Under the pieces are notes generated by a model. That model made no database searches, had not been told where the DNA came from, and was given only the letters and a program-made list of their open reading frames with translations. Made by a program: the position numbers and the translations under genes. Positions 54,578-62,892 of a stretch of 64,000 nucleotides of DNA are shown piece by piece. Position 1 is the first letter of the stretch. Each line of letters opens with the position of its first letter. This stretch comes from an uncultured Paracoccaceae bacterium (GTDB lineage: Bacteria > Pseudomonadota > Alphaproteobacteria > Rhodobacterales > Rhodobacteraceae). The stretch lies in NCBI GenBank assembly GCA_947493145.1, contig CANLPZ010000001.1:558001-622000 (forward strand). The letters are read 5' to 3'.

Positions 54578-56021
54578 ACCCGAACCATTGCTGCCACAGC
54601 CCAGCTGCGTAGAACATCAAAGACAAGGTGATGAGCAATATGCCAATGCCCATCTTGTCTTTTAATGCGAAAACAATTGGGTCGTAATCTTGTTGGCCTT
54701 GGTAGCCTAAGACAACCATTCTGATGAGCCAAATCGCAATTGGGATCAACGCAACCCATAGCAACCATTGCGTTGGGTACAGGATCTGTGCCTGTTCGCT
54801 AAAGGAATATAGGAAAAAGATGACCAAAGCGCCGACAACACCCAAACCGGCGACGTTGACCAAATCCTCGCGGTCCAATCGCCCATACCCACGGCCAGGA
54901 AGCCGGTCGTCATTTGTCGCAAGCGTCAATTCGGTTAGTCGTTTCACGCAACCCAGCGTAATAAAGATCGGAAAGATAAAGATTAGCATGAACCCCGATG
55001 CATCGACACCGCTGGCTGCCGCGCCCGCGACAACGCGCAATGTATATAAAGACGCCAAGGTCGCGATATCCACCCAGCGCATGCGTTTTAATCGCAACGA
55101 ATAGGCCAGCGACAAGATCATATAGAGAACAATCACCCCAAAAAACCAAAACCCCAGCGCCGCCGCGATTGCCAATGCGCCACCACCAACAACAAAACAG
55201 GTGATCATTCCAGTTTTGATCGACACCGTTCCTTTGGCGAAGGGGCGGTTTTTTTTGGTCGGATGCAGGCGATCGGCCTCTAGGTCCAAAAGATCATTCA
55301 CCACATAGATTGACGAAGCAGCAAAGGAAAAGGCGATCATGCCGAGCACCACCAACCCCAACGTGCCAAGATCAAAGCTATGTGCAGCGATGACAGGTAA
55401 GACCAAAAGGATGTTTTTTACCCATTGGTGTGGTCGCAATGCACGAATGATCTCTTTTGGCTCGACTTGAGTGTCAATTCGAACGGTTTTGTTTTCGGCG
55501 ATGTCCAAATCATCAATAAGCTTTTCGGACCCGACCACAATCGCTGTGTCTGCCACGTTCCATATTGCCTTGTCCGATGTTTCGTTGCCAACGTAGTCAA
55601 ACCCGCCTTCGCCGAAATCGGTGACCAGCGCCTCGGCTTTTGCTTGGCCTTTCAGGTTATGGTCAGCAGTTGACGCGTAAATTTGGTCGGACATTTTATG
55701 GTGACGAGCAAGCTCGCTCACCAAGTTTTCATTCGAGGCAGACGCCAAAATCACCTCTCGACCTTCGGAGTGCGCCACATCAACTAATTCGGCGACGCCC
55801 TCGTTCACCGGCAATAGATCCGTGCGCAGGTTCGCGATCTTGGCAAGGTCAGCCTTTAATTGCGGCGGGTTGGTTATGTTGTGCAACGATGTCGACAATG
55901 TTGCCCATGGGTCTTTGCCCAAACCAGCCCAAAAACATTCGAACAACATATCCGTTGTCAAAAAACTGCCATCAACGTCCAGAACCAGCGGTTTAGGTGC
56001 TGCATTTTTCTTTGTGTTCAT
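54573..56021 (-). CDS. HAD phosphatase-UbiA prenyltransferase fusion (DPPR synthase-like)
   Basis: 482 residues. An N-terminal HAD-like domain (about 10-180) has the nucleophile motif LDVDGSFLT (Asp15, Asp17). The UbiA domain begins at about 190 with IIRALRPHQWVKNILLVLPV and contains NDLLDLEADRLHPTKKNRPF (242-261), the pattern of decaprenyl-phosphate phosphoribosyltransferase rather than of ubiquinone or heme enzymes. The UbiA part would join PRPP-derived phosphoribose to a polyprenyl phosphate; the HAD part could remove the 5-phosphate. The product is the substrate of a DprE1/DprE2 pair, which lies just opposite. Joined to the upstream transglycosylase gene by three bases. Confidence 0.86.
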   Translation of the reverse strand: MNTKKNAAPKPLVLDVDGSFLTTDMLFECFWAGLGKDPWATLSTSLHNITNPPQLKADLAKIANLRTDLLPVNEGVAELVDVAHSEGREVILASASNENLVSELARHHKMSDQIYASTADHNLKGQAKAEALVTDFGEGGFDYVGNETSDKAIWNVADTAIVVGSEKLIDDLDIAENKTVRIDTQVEPKEIIRALRPHQWVKNILLVLPVIAAHSFDLGTLGLVVLGMIAFSFAASSIYVVNDLLDLEADRLHPTKKNRPFAKGTVSIKTGMITCFVVGGGALAIAAALGFWFFGVIVLYMILSLAYSLRLKRMRWVDIATLASLYTLRVVAGAAASGVDASGFMLIFIFPIFITLGCVKRLTELTLATNDDRLPGRGYGRLDREDLVNVAGLGVVGALVIFFLYSFSEQAQILYPTQWLLWVALIPIAIWLIRMVVLGYQGQQDYDPIVFALKDKMGIGILLITLSLMFYAAGLWQQWFGF

Positions 56022-56024
56022 GAC

Positions 56025-56867
56025 TTAACTCTTTGGTGGTACGTTAAAGACGCATCCATCAGACATCAATTCTGGCGGCGTAATACAAAGCCCCCGCGCG
56101 ACGGACCACGCTGCGACAACTTTTGGGACATACCCACGGGTTTCGGCAAAGGGCGGAACACCGCCATGCTTTTTCACAGCATTTTCACCCGCATTATATC
56201 CGGCCAACACCATAAAGGGGTCGTTGTCAAATTCCTTCATCAACCAATTCAGATAGGCAACGCCGCCTTTTATATTGTCTTCTGGGTTCATTCGGTCGGT
56301 CACACCGAAACGATCAGCGGTCGCAGGCATCAATTGCATCAATCCCCCTGCGCCGGCGGAACTGATTGCATCGGTTTTTCCAGCAGACTCCACAGAAATA
56401 AGCGCCAATACAAATGCGGGTGATACTTCGGTCCCAATTGTGGCTTTCAAAATCTCGATGCCATGAGATTGCGCGATATTTTGTAGTGTCTGCAATCGCG
56501 GCGCCCCATTGGATGTCCCAGACGGCGGTGTGCGCAACACTGTCATTGCATCGCTTAATCGATTTGACCCTGTGTATCCGATATCGGCTGAAACGGTTTC
56601 CCAAAACCATTCAAAGCCTGATGCCTTTGGTGTCGCGGGTGCGACCGCAGCCGGTGTCGCCGGCGCAGCACCAGCAGCACCAGGCGCGGATGGTCCCTTT
56701 GGGGCTTGGGGGGCGATTTGAACAGTAATGCGCTTTCCCGCATTCTTTGACGGGACTTTCACACGTTTAAAGGTAAAGTCACCGCCAGCGTTTTGCGCGG
56801 CGATCGGCGCGCTGAGACTCAACGCGAAAACACCTACGAGTGTCGTTTTCAATATCAACCGGATCAT
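56025..56867 (-). CDS. Lytic transglycosylase (SLT domain)
   Basis: 280 residues. Signal peptide (VGVFALSLSAPIAAQ region, cleaved near 25), a Pro/Ala-rich linker (about 50-85), then the SLT domain with the catalytic Glu in LALISVESAGKTDAISSAGA, GLMQLMPATADRFGV and FMVLAGYNAGENAV. It cuts peptidoglycan glycan strands in the periplasm. Three bases separate it from the HAD-UbiA gene, so the two are probably one transcript. Confidence 0.92.
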   Translation of the reverse strand: MIRLILKTTLVGVFALSLSAPIAAQNAGGDFTFKRVKVPSKNAGKRITVQIAPQAPKGPSAPGAAGAAPATPAAVAPATPKASGFEWFWETVSADIGYTGSNRLSDAMTVLRTPPSGTSNGAPRLQTLQNIAQSHGIEILKATIGTEVSPAFVLALISVESAGKTDAISSAGAGGLMQLMPATADRFGVTDRMNPEDNIKGGVAYLNWLMKEFDNDPFMVLAGYNAGENAVKKHGGVPPFAETRGYVPKVVAAWSVARGLCITPPELMSDGCVFNVPPKS

Positions 56868-57216
56868 TTGATCACTGCTCTTTTATTTTTGTTGGGTCGA
56901 GTATCGCAAAAAAAGGTCATTGAGACCAGAAAATTGAAAAAACGGCGCATTTCCTGTCATATTTTGACTACAATTGCACCGCCCAAAAGGTATATTAAGG
57001 TTTTTTTAATTTTATTTTCCATTAAAAACAATTGGTTAAATGTTTTTTACAATAAAAAACCAATCGCTAAAAAAATGAACCACCCGTGCCCAACTCTTGC
57101 CCCATTCCAACAGGATAAAGCTTTCATACCAAGTCGGGGATCGGACAGAGAGGTCAGTTCGAGATGAGCCGCCAAGGTGACACAAACTGAGCGAACATCC
57201 TTTGGAGGGAATAGAC
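56868..57216. other. AT-rich divergent promoter region of transglycosylase and pilins
   Basis: 349 bases without a gene. The central part (about 56880-57075) is very A+T-rich. It holds TTAA-N7-TTAA (56995-57009), which fits the CtrA half-site pair, and ATTGGTT (57031-57037) with AACCAAT (57058-57064), an imperfectly matched longer hairpin. The strong ribosome site GGAGGGA sits just before the first pilin ATG at 57217. No small gene was found. Confidence 0.6.
56995..57009. promoter_or_regulatory. Possible CtrA site upstream of the pilin genes
   Basis: TTAA, seven bases, TTAA: the spacing of the CtrA half-sites in Alphaproteobacteria, where CtrA controls pilA in Caulobacter. The C that often follows each half-site is missing here, and the region is A+T-rich, so chance is a real possibility. 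Confidence 0.35.
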
Positions 57217-57402
57217 ATGCTTAACTTTATCAAAAACTTCCGTGCAGACGAAGACGGTGCGGTAACTGTAGACTGGGTTGTTTTGACAGCTGCAATCGTA
57301 GGCCTAGGCATCGCTGTGATGTCAGCAGTAGGTACATCAACAGCTGGTGTCGGCGACATCATCTCTGACGCTTTGGACTCAACAACAATCTCATCTTACT
57401 AA
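57217..57402 (+). CDS. Flp-type pilin, copy 1
   Basis: 61 residues. A 14-residue basic/acidic leader MLNFIKNFRADEDG would be cut after Gly14 by the prepilin peptidase, leaving AVTVDWVVLTAAIVGLGIAV as the hydrophobic N-terminal helix. Flp pilins usually have Glu-Tyr at mature positions 5-6; here they are Asp-Trp. Starts at the ATG 57217 after GGAGGGA; a frame beginning at 57202 is not used. It is the main candidate for the Tad pilus filament subunit. Confidence 0.9.
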   Translation: MLNFIKNFRADEDGAVTVDWVVLTAAIVGLGIAVMSAVGTSTAGVGDIISDALDSTTISSY

Positions 57403-57433
57403 GCTCTGCTTAGTTCTCATCAGGAGAATACAC

Positions 57434-57619
57434 ATGCTTAACTTTATCAAAAACTTCCGTGCAGACGAAGACGGCGCTGTAACAGTAGACTGGGTTGTTC
57501 TAACAGCCGCTATCGTTGGTCTAGGTATCGCAGTTATGTCAGCAGTTGGTACATCAACAGCTGGTGTTGGCGACATCATCTCTGACGCGCTAGATTCAAC
57601 AACTATCTCTTCTTACTAA
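57434..57619 (+). CDS. Flp-type pilin, copy 2 (identical protein to copy 1)
   Basis: 61 residues, amino-acid sequence identical to the gene 31 bases upstream. The two genes differ at 18 codons (20 bases), all synonymous; the first 13 codons are identical. ATG 57434 follows CAGGAG. A strong terminator follows at 57643, so the two identical genes form a pilin-only transcript. Confidence 0.9.
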   Translation: MLNFIKNFRADEDGAVTVDWVVLTAAIVGLGIAVMSAVGTSTAGVGDIISDALDSTTISSY

Positions 57620-57642
57620 GATTTAGTTGATTTGAACAATCG

Positions 57643-57675
57643 AAGGGCCGGCGCAACAAAGCGTCGGCCTTTTGT
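57643..57675 (+). terminator. Intrinsic terminator after the twin pilin genes
   Basis: AAGGGCCGGCGC (57643-57654) pairs with GCGTCGGCCTTT (57661-57672), with two wobble positions, around AACAAA; TTTTGT follows. Some read-through is likely needed for the pilus genes downstream unless they have their own promoters. Confidence 0.9.
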
Positions 57676-57711
57676 CTAAAGAGCAAATAAAAATTATCGA
57701 GTGAGGTAGAC

Positions 57712-57897
57712 ATGAATACGTTAGTGAAAAAATTCCTGAACAATGAATCCGGTGCGATCACCGTTGATTGGGTTGTTCTAACGGCAGGTATTGTGGGGCT
57801 TGGTATCGCGGTTATGGCTGCAGTCGGTACCGGCGCAATCAGTGCAACTGACGAAGTTGACAGCGCAATCCAAGACGTTTCTGTCACCACATTTTAA
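57712..57897 (+). CDS. Flp-type pilin, copy 3 (divergent)
   Basis: 61 residues. Leader MNTLVKKFLNNESG, mature start AITVDWVVLTAGIVGLGIAV, so the Asp-Trp pair is shared with copies 1 and 2, while the C-terminal third (TGAISATDEVDSAIQDVSVT) differs. GTGAGGTAG lies upstream. Probably a minor or alternative pilin. Confidence 0.87.
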   Translation: MNTLVKKFLNNESGAITVDWVVLTAGIVGLGIAVMAAVGTGAISATDEVDSAIQDVSVTTF

Positions 57898-57926
57898 CGG
57901 CAACTATTTTGATTTGGAGGCTCTAT

Positions 57927-58136
57927 ATGCTGAACACGTTTAGAATTTTCAAAAACGACGAATCCGGTAACGCATCCATAGAGATGCAAATTGTCGGAGC
58001 CGCTGTTGTCGGTTTTGCGTTGTTCGTTGGTGTGGCGGTTGCGACTGGCGCGGTCGACCTCAATACCAAGACTGATAACACTATAAAAAACGATGCCGAA
58101 GATGAGTTGTGTTCGGTGTTTGTCGCGACGTGCTAA
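57927..58136 (+). CDS. Flp-like pilin or pseudopilin with C-terminal cysteines
   Basis: 69 residues from the ATG 57927, which has TTGGAGG upstream. Leader MLNTFRIFKNDESG and mature start NASIEMQIVGAAVVGFALFV: the fifth mature residue is Glu, as in canonical pilins. The C terminus ends CSVFVATC with two cysteines and the second is the last residue. It is clearly related to the three pilins by leader and helix but may be a minor tip or priming subunit. Function inferred from position. Confidence 0.8.
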   Translation: MLNTFRIFKNDESGNASIEMQIVGAAVVGFALFVGVAVATGAVDLNTKTDNTIKNDAEDELCSVFVATC

Positions 58137-58284
58137 GCAAGGCAACTGGTTGATCGTTTCAATTTAGTGTAAAATACACGCAATTTGCATCGATTGGTCA
58201 CGCATTTGCCTTAATGCGTCGATAAAAACCTATCAAACTTCCTGTGCGTGGTGCGTCCACGAGAGAATTGTAAGGGGATACGAA

Positions 58285-59130
58285 ATGAGAGCAGTTTTTG
58301 GATTGGTATTGTTGGTGGGCGTCGCTCTGGCTGGTTTCGCTGTCTATATGGCACGTGACTATGTATCCGCCTATCAGAACGAACTCGCCAAAGAACGCGC
58401 CGCAGCCGCGAAGATCATCAAAACCGTTGATGTTTTTGCTGCGAAGCGCCCGTTAAAATATGGCGAACGCATCACAAAAGAAGATGTTCAACTGGTCAAA
58501 TGGCCCGCTGATTTCCTTCCTGAGGGTGTGTTCAAAGCCGAAGAAGAATTGTTCCCACAAGGAGACAAAGAATTGCGTGTGGTTTTGCGCGCGATGGAAA
58601 CAAACGAAGCATTGATGGCCATTAAGGTCACCGAACCCGGTGAAGACGCAGGCATCACATCACGACTTGGACGTGGGATGCGCGCATTTGCGATCAGCGT
58701 TGACGTTTCATCCGGCGTTTCGGGGTTCTTGCGCCCTGGTGACCGTGTTGATGTCTATTGGACAGGCACTGCGGAACAGCTTGGAAACGGCGATATCACC
58801 AAATTGATCGAAAGTGGCGTTCGTTTGGTGGCAGTTGACCAAACTGCGGGTGGTGAGATCTCAGGCGCGTCAATTGCACGAACCGTGACCGTTGCGGCGA
58901 CACCACAGCAGGTTGCTGCATTGGCACAAGCCCAAGCATCTGGAAAACTGTCGCTTGCGTTGGTCGGGTCTGATGATGACACAATCGCCGAGGCTGTCGA
59001 AGTTAATCAGTCTTCCCTATTGGGTATCAAAACAGAACTTGTCGAAGAAATTGCGCAGGAAGAAGTCTGTACAATCAAAACGCGCCGTGGTGCGGAAGTG
59101 ATTGAAATTCCTATCCCTTGTACCGAATAA
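58285..59130 (+). CDS. cpaB: Flp pilus assembly protein CpaB
   Basis: 281 residues. N-terminal membrane anchor or signal (LVLLVGVALAGFAVYM), a SAF domain (about 50-110, AAKRPLKYGERITKEDVQLV), and the RcpC/CpaB domain with GMRAFAISVDVSSGVSGFLR and PGDRVDVYWTGTAEQ. It acts in the periplasm with the secretin CpaC. An intrinsic terminator follows. Confidence 0.94.
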   Translation: MRAVFGLVLLVGVALAGFAVYMARDYVSAYQNELAKERAAAAKIIKTVDVFAAKRPLKYGERITKEDVQLVKWPADFLPEGVFKAEEELFPQGDKELRVVLRAMETNEALMAIKVTEPGEDAGITSRLGRGMRAFAISVDVSSGVSGFLRPGDRVDVYWTGTAEQLGNGDITKLIESGVRLVAVDQTAGGEISGASIARTVTVAATPQQVAALAQAQASGKLSLALVGSDDDTIAEAVEVNQSSLLGIKTELVEEIAQEEVCTIKTRRGAEVIEIPIPCTE

Positions 59131-59145
59131 AGCAATTCAAAATTC

Positions 59146-59178
59146 AAAACGCGACTGGGTCAAACCGGTCGCGTTTTT
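59146..59178 (+). terminator. Intrinsic terminator between cpaB and cpaC
   Basis: ACGCGACTGG (59149-59158) and CCGGTCGCGT (59165-59174) pair with one wobble around GTCAAA, followed by TTTT. A TTGACA at 59268-59273 further down may be part of a separate cpaC promoter. Confidence 0.88.
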
Positions 59179-59326
59179 GTTGGTTACCACCGCGTGTTGC
59201 CAGTTATCCACATAAGAAACTGCGTTCAAGACATTGAATCTTGCAAATAAAATTGTTTTCGCGCATGTTGACACTAATGAAGGGCAAAAAGACCCTAAAT
59301 GAGGCGTGATCGGAGAGGCAGGTCAC

Positions 59327-60754
59327 ATGAAAAAGAATATGTTTATTAAAGCAGCCCTTTTGGGGTTCGCTCTTGCAGCTACATCTGTTCCAACCACGGT
59401 TGCGGCGGAAACTTTGCGTGTGATGCGCGGAGCACCATCCGGTGCCCTTGCGGTTCCGATGAACAGAGCGGTTGTTGTCGAAAGTGACGTTCCATTTGCG
59501 GAACTCAGCATCGCCAACCCTGGCATTGCAGATATTTCCACCCTTTCTGATCGAACGATTTACGTCTTGGGCAAAGCACCAGGACGCACGTCGCTGACGC
59601 TGTTGGGTGCAGATGGTCGTCTGATCACAAACGTCGAAGTCCACGTGACCCCAGACATCGCAGAATTCAAAGAGCGCTTGCGCCAGATCCTTCCAGGCGA
59701 ACAAATCGAAGTGCGCACTGCGAATGACGGTATTGTTCTATCCGGAACGGTGTCGAGCGCGGCAAAGCTTGACCGTGCGTTGGATTTGGCACGACGTTAC
59801 GCCCCAGAAAGTGTGTCGAACTTAATGACAGTTGGTGGGACACACCAAGTCATGTTGAAAGTTCGCTTTGCAGAAATGCAGCGATCTGTTTCCAAATCTC
59901 TAAGCTCGTCCATCGGATTGCAGGGAACCGGAATTGGCGGCGATCTTGGCGTTGCTGGTGGTAACGGGACATTGAACAACTCTGGCGCTCTTGGTGGCGC
60001 ATTTACCGGTGCCATTCCAGCATCGAACGACAACAATGGCGCTATATTGTTTGGTTTTAACGCTGGCGGCCTTGAAGTTGGTATCTTGCTTGAAGCGCTT
60101 GAACAAAAAGGTGTTGTTCGCACGCTCGCTGAACCAAATTTGACTGCTTTGAGCGGACAAGAAGCAAAATTCTTAGCTGGTGGCGAATATCCAGTCCCAG
60201 TGGCACAAGACAATGACTCGATCACTGTTGAATACAAACCGTTCGGTGTGGAACTCAACTTTATCCCACGTGTTGTTGACAGTGACCTGATCAACCTTGA
60301 GCTTGAAGCTGCGGTTTCATCGATCGATCCATCAAATGGCTTTAACCAAAACGGTTTCACGATTGATGCATTCAAGCGCCGTGAAACATCCACAACTGTC
60401 GAAATGCGCGATGGCGAAAGCTTTGCGATTGCTGGTTTGTTGTCGGATGATTTCGTTGACGTAAACGGGCAAATACCCTGGCTTGGCGATGTGCCGATCC
60501 TTGGTTCCCTTTTCCGTAGCGCCGAATATTCGCGTCAGCAGACCGAATTGGTGATTATCGTGACACCGCATCTTGTGACACCAACCCGTGGCGAAGCTTT
60601 GGCGCTTCCGACCGATCGCGTTGTTCCACCAACCGAAAAGGATTTATTCCTGTTCGGCCGTGTTGCAGGTGGTACACGTGACGTTAAAGGTGCCGCAGGC
60701 GAAGTCGCAAACCAAGACTTCAGTGGCTCTTACGGCTATGTGCTTGATAACTAA
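59327..60754 (+). CDS. cpaC: Tad pilus secretin CpaC (RcpA)
   Basis: 475 residues from the ATG at 59327 (GGCAGG upstream). Signal peptide KAALLGFALAATSVPTTVAA, a pilus-associated N domain with VESDVPFAELSIANPGIADI and a BON-like part (RLRQILPGEQIEVRTANDGI), then the secretin domain with LLEALEQKGVVRTLAEPNLT, SGQEAKFLAGGEYPVPV and SRQQTELVIIVTPHLV. It forms the outer-membrane channel for the Flp pilus. Confidence 0.95.
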   Translation: MKKNMFIKAALLGFALAATSVPTTVAAETLRVMRGAPSGALAVPMNRAVVVESDVPFAELSIANPGIADISTLSDRTIYVLGKAPGRTSLTLLGADGRLITNVEVHVTPDIAEFKERLRQILPGEQIEVRTANDGIVLSGTVSSAAKLDRALDLARRYAPESVSNLMTVGGTHQVMLKVRFAEMQRSVSKSLSSSIGLQGTGIGGDLGVAGGNGTLNNSGALGGAFTGAIPASNDNNGAILFGFNAGGLEVGILLEALEQKGVVRTLAEPNLTALSGQEAKFLAGGEYPVPVAQDNDSITVEYKPFGVELNFIPRVVDSDLINLELEAAVSSIDPSNGFNQNGFTIDAFKRRETSTTVEMRDGESFAIAGLLSDDFVDVNGQIPWLGDVPILGSLFRSAEYSRQQTELVIIVTPHLVTPTRGEALALPTDRVVPPTEKDLFLFGRVAGGTRDVKGAAGEVANQDFSGSYGYVLDN

Positions 60755-60772
60755 ATAAAAAGGGGCGCAAGA

Positions 60773-61438
60773 ATGAAAAAGACTGTAATGACTTTCGGCC
60801 TTGTGGCCCTGACCGCCGCCTGTACAAATGGCGGCAGCGACCCGATTTACACCTCATTCCATCGCGAATCTGGGGCGATCATCGATACGGGTGATTTTGG
60901 CAACTCCACAATGAACAACACACTCGTGATGTCTGGTCAGCGCGACTATGTGGTGAATTTGGGCAAACGATTTGCCGAAGAAGTCCCCTCAACGGTGACG
61001 TTTGCCTTTAACAGCGCCGAATTGGATGCCCCTGCCCGTGCAGCCCTGAGCAAACAAGCCCAGTGGATCAAAACCTTCCCAGAAGTGAAATTTACGGTCT
61101 ACGGCCACACAGATGCCGTTGGATCGAACGCTTACAACAAACGTTTGGGGCTTCGTCGCGCCAAAACTGTTGTAAATTACCTTGTTTCCCAAGGTATTAA
61201 CCGTAACCGTTTGAAGGCGGTGACGTCGTTTGGCGAAACACGCCCATTGATTTCGACGCAATCAGAGGAACGCCGCAATCGCCGCACAGTGACCGAAGTG
61301 TCCGGTTTTGTTAAAAACCACCCAGCGGTTTTGAACGGCAAATATGCCGAAGTTGTTTTCCGCGAATATGTGGAAAGCGCGACATATCCAACCCAGTTGG
61401 AAGGCATCAAGGGCGAAGAACTGTCCACGGAACAGTAA
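60773..61438 (+). CDS. OmpA-family lipoprotein of the tad locus
   Basis: 221 residues. A lipoprotein signal ends LVALTAAC with Cys17 as the lipidation site. The OmpA C-terminal domain (about 65-175) has TVTFAFNSAELDAPARAALS, YGHTDAVGSNAYNKRLGLRR and SFGETRPLISTQSEERRNRR, which binds peptidoglycan. It occupies the place where Caulobacter has cpaD and probably anchors the secretin to the cell wall. Confidence 0.92.
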   Translation: MKKTVMTFGLVALTAACTNGGSDPIYTSFHRESGAIIDTGDFGNSTMNNTLVMSGQRDYVVNLGKRFAEEVPSTVTFAFNSAELDAPARAALSKQAQWIKTFPEVKFTVYGHTDAVGSNAYNKRLGLRRAKTVVNYLVSQGINRNRLKAVTSFGETRPLISTQSEERRNRRTVTEVSGFVKNHPAVLNGKYAEVVFREYVESATYPTQLEGIKGEELSTEQ

Positions 61439-61467
61439 ACGATCACGTAAAAAAAACGTTATCGTTT
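61437..61467 (+). terminator. Hairpin after the OmpA-like gene
   Basis: AAACGATCACGT and ACGTTATCGTTT pair with one mismatch around seven A residues, starting in the stop codon. The T run is short (TTT), so it is probably a weak terminator. Confidence 0.55.
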
Positions 61468-61642
61468 CGAAATTCCCCACAAATACGATTATTTGGCCGC
61501 ATTCTTGCCCAAATTGTCAGCGAATTTGTCTCTCAAAGGGATAATTGTGTCCAGTTCCCGCTGGACCTTTTAGCGGAAGTCGCGTGCTACAGGTCATAAC
61601 CTGCACAACATTTCCGCCAACGTGAGACAAGGACGTAAGGCA

Positions 61643-62881
61643 ATGTGCAGTGCAATAATTCAACCGGAACCAGCCCCGATCACGGCTGTGACAATTTCGC
61701 GGGACATCGCGAATTTCGAACTTTTGATCGAGGACATGGAAGCGGCACTAGGTGAACACTGGGGTGACCTTGGATTTGGTGACGCGCTTGCGTTCTTTGA
61801 ACAAGCTGATTCCGAAGGCTTAGAATTCATTGCTGTGGCAATGGACGCCGATGACGCTAAACATGCGACGATGGTGGGGGACATCATTGAGGCCGCAAAG
61901 TCACGCGGTATAAAAATTATCCTTATTGCAGAGGATCTTAGCCCCGCGTTATTGCACCAACTTTTGCGTCAGGGCGCGGACGAATTTGTCCCCTACCCTT
62001 TGCCGGAAAACGAGTTATCCGAAGCGATCGAACGCATCCGCACACCTGAACCGGCGGCCCCTGTTGCACAGGAACAAACGCCGACACTGTCCGCAACAGG
62101 TGATCACAACGGTGTTGTTCTCGCCGTTCATGGCTTGGCCGGTGGGACCGGTGCGACGACACTTGCCTCCAACATCGCATGGGAATTGGCGACAATCGCG
62201 AAGGGTGAAAACCCAAGAGTTTGCATTCTCGATTTCGACCTACAATTCGGATCGATTTCAACCTATCTAGACCTGCCGCGTCGCGAGACCGTTTACGAAT
62301 TATTGTCTGACACCGAATCGATGGACAGCGACAGCTTTATGCAAGTTCTGCTGCCCTTTAATGACAAAGTTCATGTCATGACAGCCCCATTTGATTTGTT
62401 ACCTCTGGACATCATTGGGCCAGAAGACATCGAACGGGTGATCGAAGCGGCACGGACGAATTTTGACTATGTCATTATCGATATGCCAACCACATTGGTC
62501 GCGTGGACAGAAACTGTTTTGACCAACGCACATGTGTATTTCGCAAATGTTGAACTTGATATGCGATCTGCCCAAAACGCGTTACGTTTGAAAAAGGCGC
62601 TTCAGGCCGAAGATTTGCCATTTGAAAAATTACGGTTTGTTTTGAACCGCGCGCCGAAATTCACCGATTTGAACGGGAAATCACGCATCAAACGAATGGC
62701 GGAAAGTCTTGGAATTTCTATCGAAGTTTTGATGCCAGATGGCGGCAAACAAGTGGCCCAAGCAGACGATCACGGTTTGCCCCTTGCGTTGAGCGCGGCA
62801 AAAAATCCGTTGCGCAAAGAAATCCGTAAGCTTGCCAAATCGGTCCATGAACTAAACCAATCTGAAGCCACTGGTGATTAA
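61643..62881 (+). CDS. cpaE: Pilus assembly ATPase-like protein CpaE (TadZ)
   Basis: 412 residues from the ATG at 61643 (TAAGG upstream). An N-terminal receiver-like domain (about 15-130) lacks a clear phosphoacceptor pattern. The ParA/MinD-like C-terminal domain has the atypical loop GLAGGTGATTLASNIA, where the Walker lysine is Ala, and the second motif CILDFDLQFGSISTYLDLPR. TadZ proteins position the pilus machine at the cell pole. Start is separated from the OmpA gene by 204 bases. Confidence 0.94.
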   Translation: MCSAIIQPEPAPITAVTISRDIANFELLIEDMEAALGEHWGDLGFGDALAFFEQADSEGLEFIAVAMDADDAKHATMVGDIIEAAKSRGIKIILIAEDLSPALLHQLLRQGADEFVPYPLPENELSEAIERIRTPEPAAPVAQEQTPTLSATGDHNGVVLAVHGLAGGTGATTLASNIAWELATIAKGENPRVCILDFDLQFGSISTYLDLPRRETVYELLSDTESMDSDSFMQVLLPFNDKVHVMTAPFDLLPLDIIGPEDIERVIEAARTNFDYVIIDMPTTLVAWTETVLTNAHVYFANVELDMRSAQNALRLKKALQAEDLPFEKLRFVLNRAPKFTDLNGKSRIKRMAESLGISIEVLMPDGGKQVAQADDHGLPLALSAAKNPLRKEIRKLAKSVHELNQSEATGD

Positions 62882-62892
62882 GGGGGAAGACG

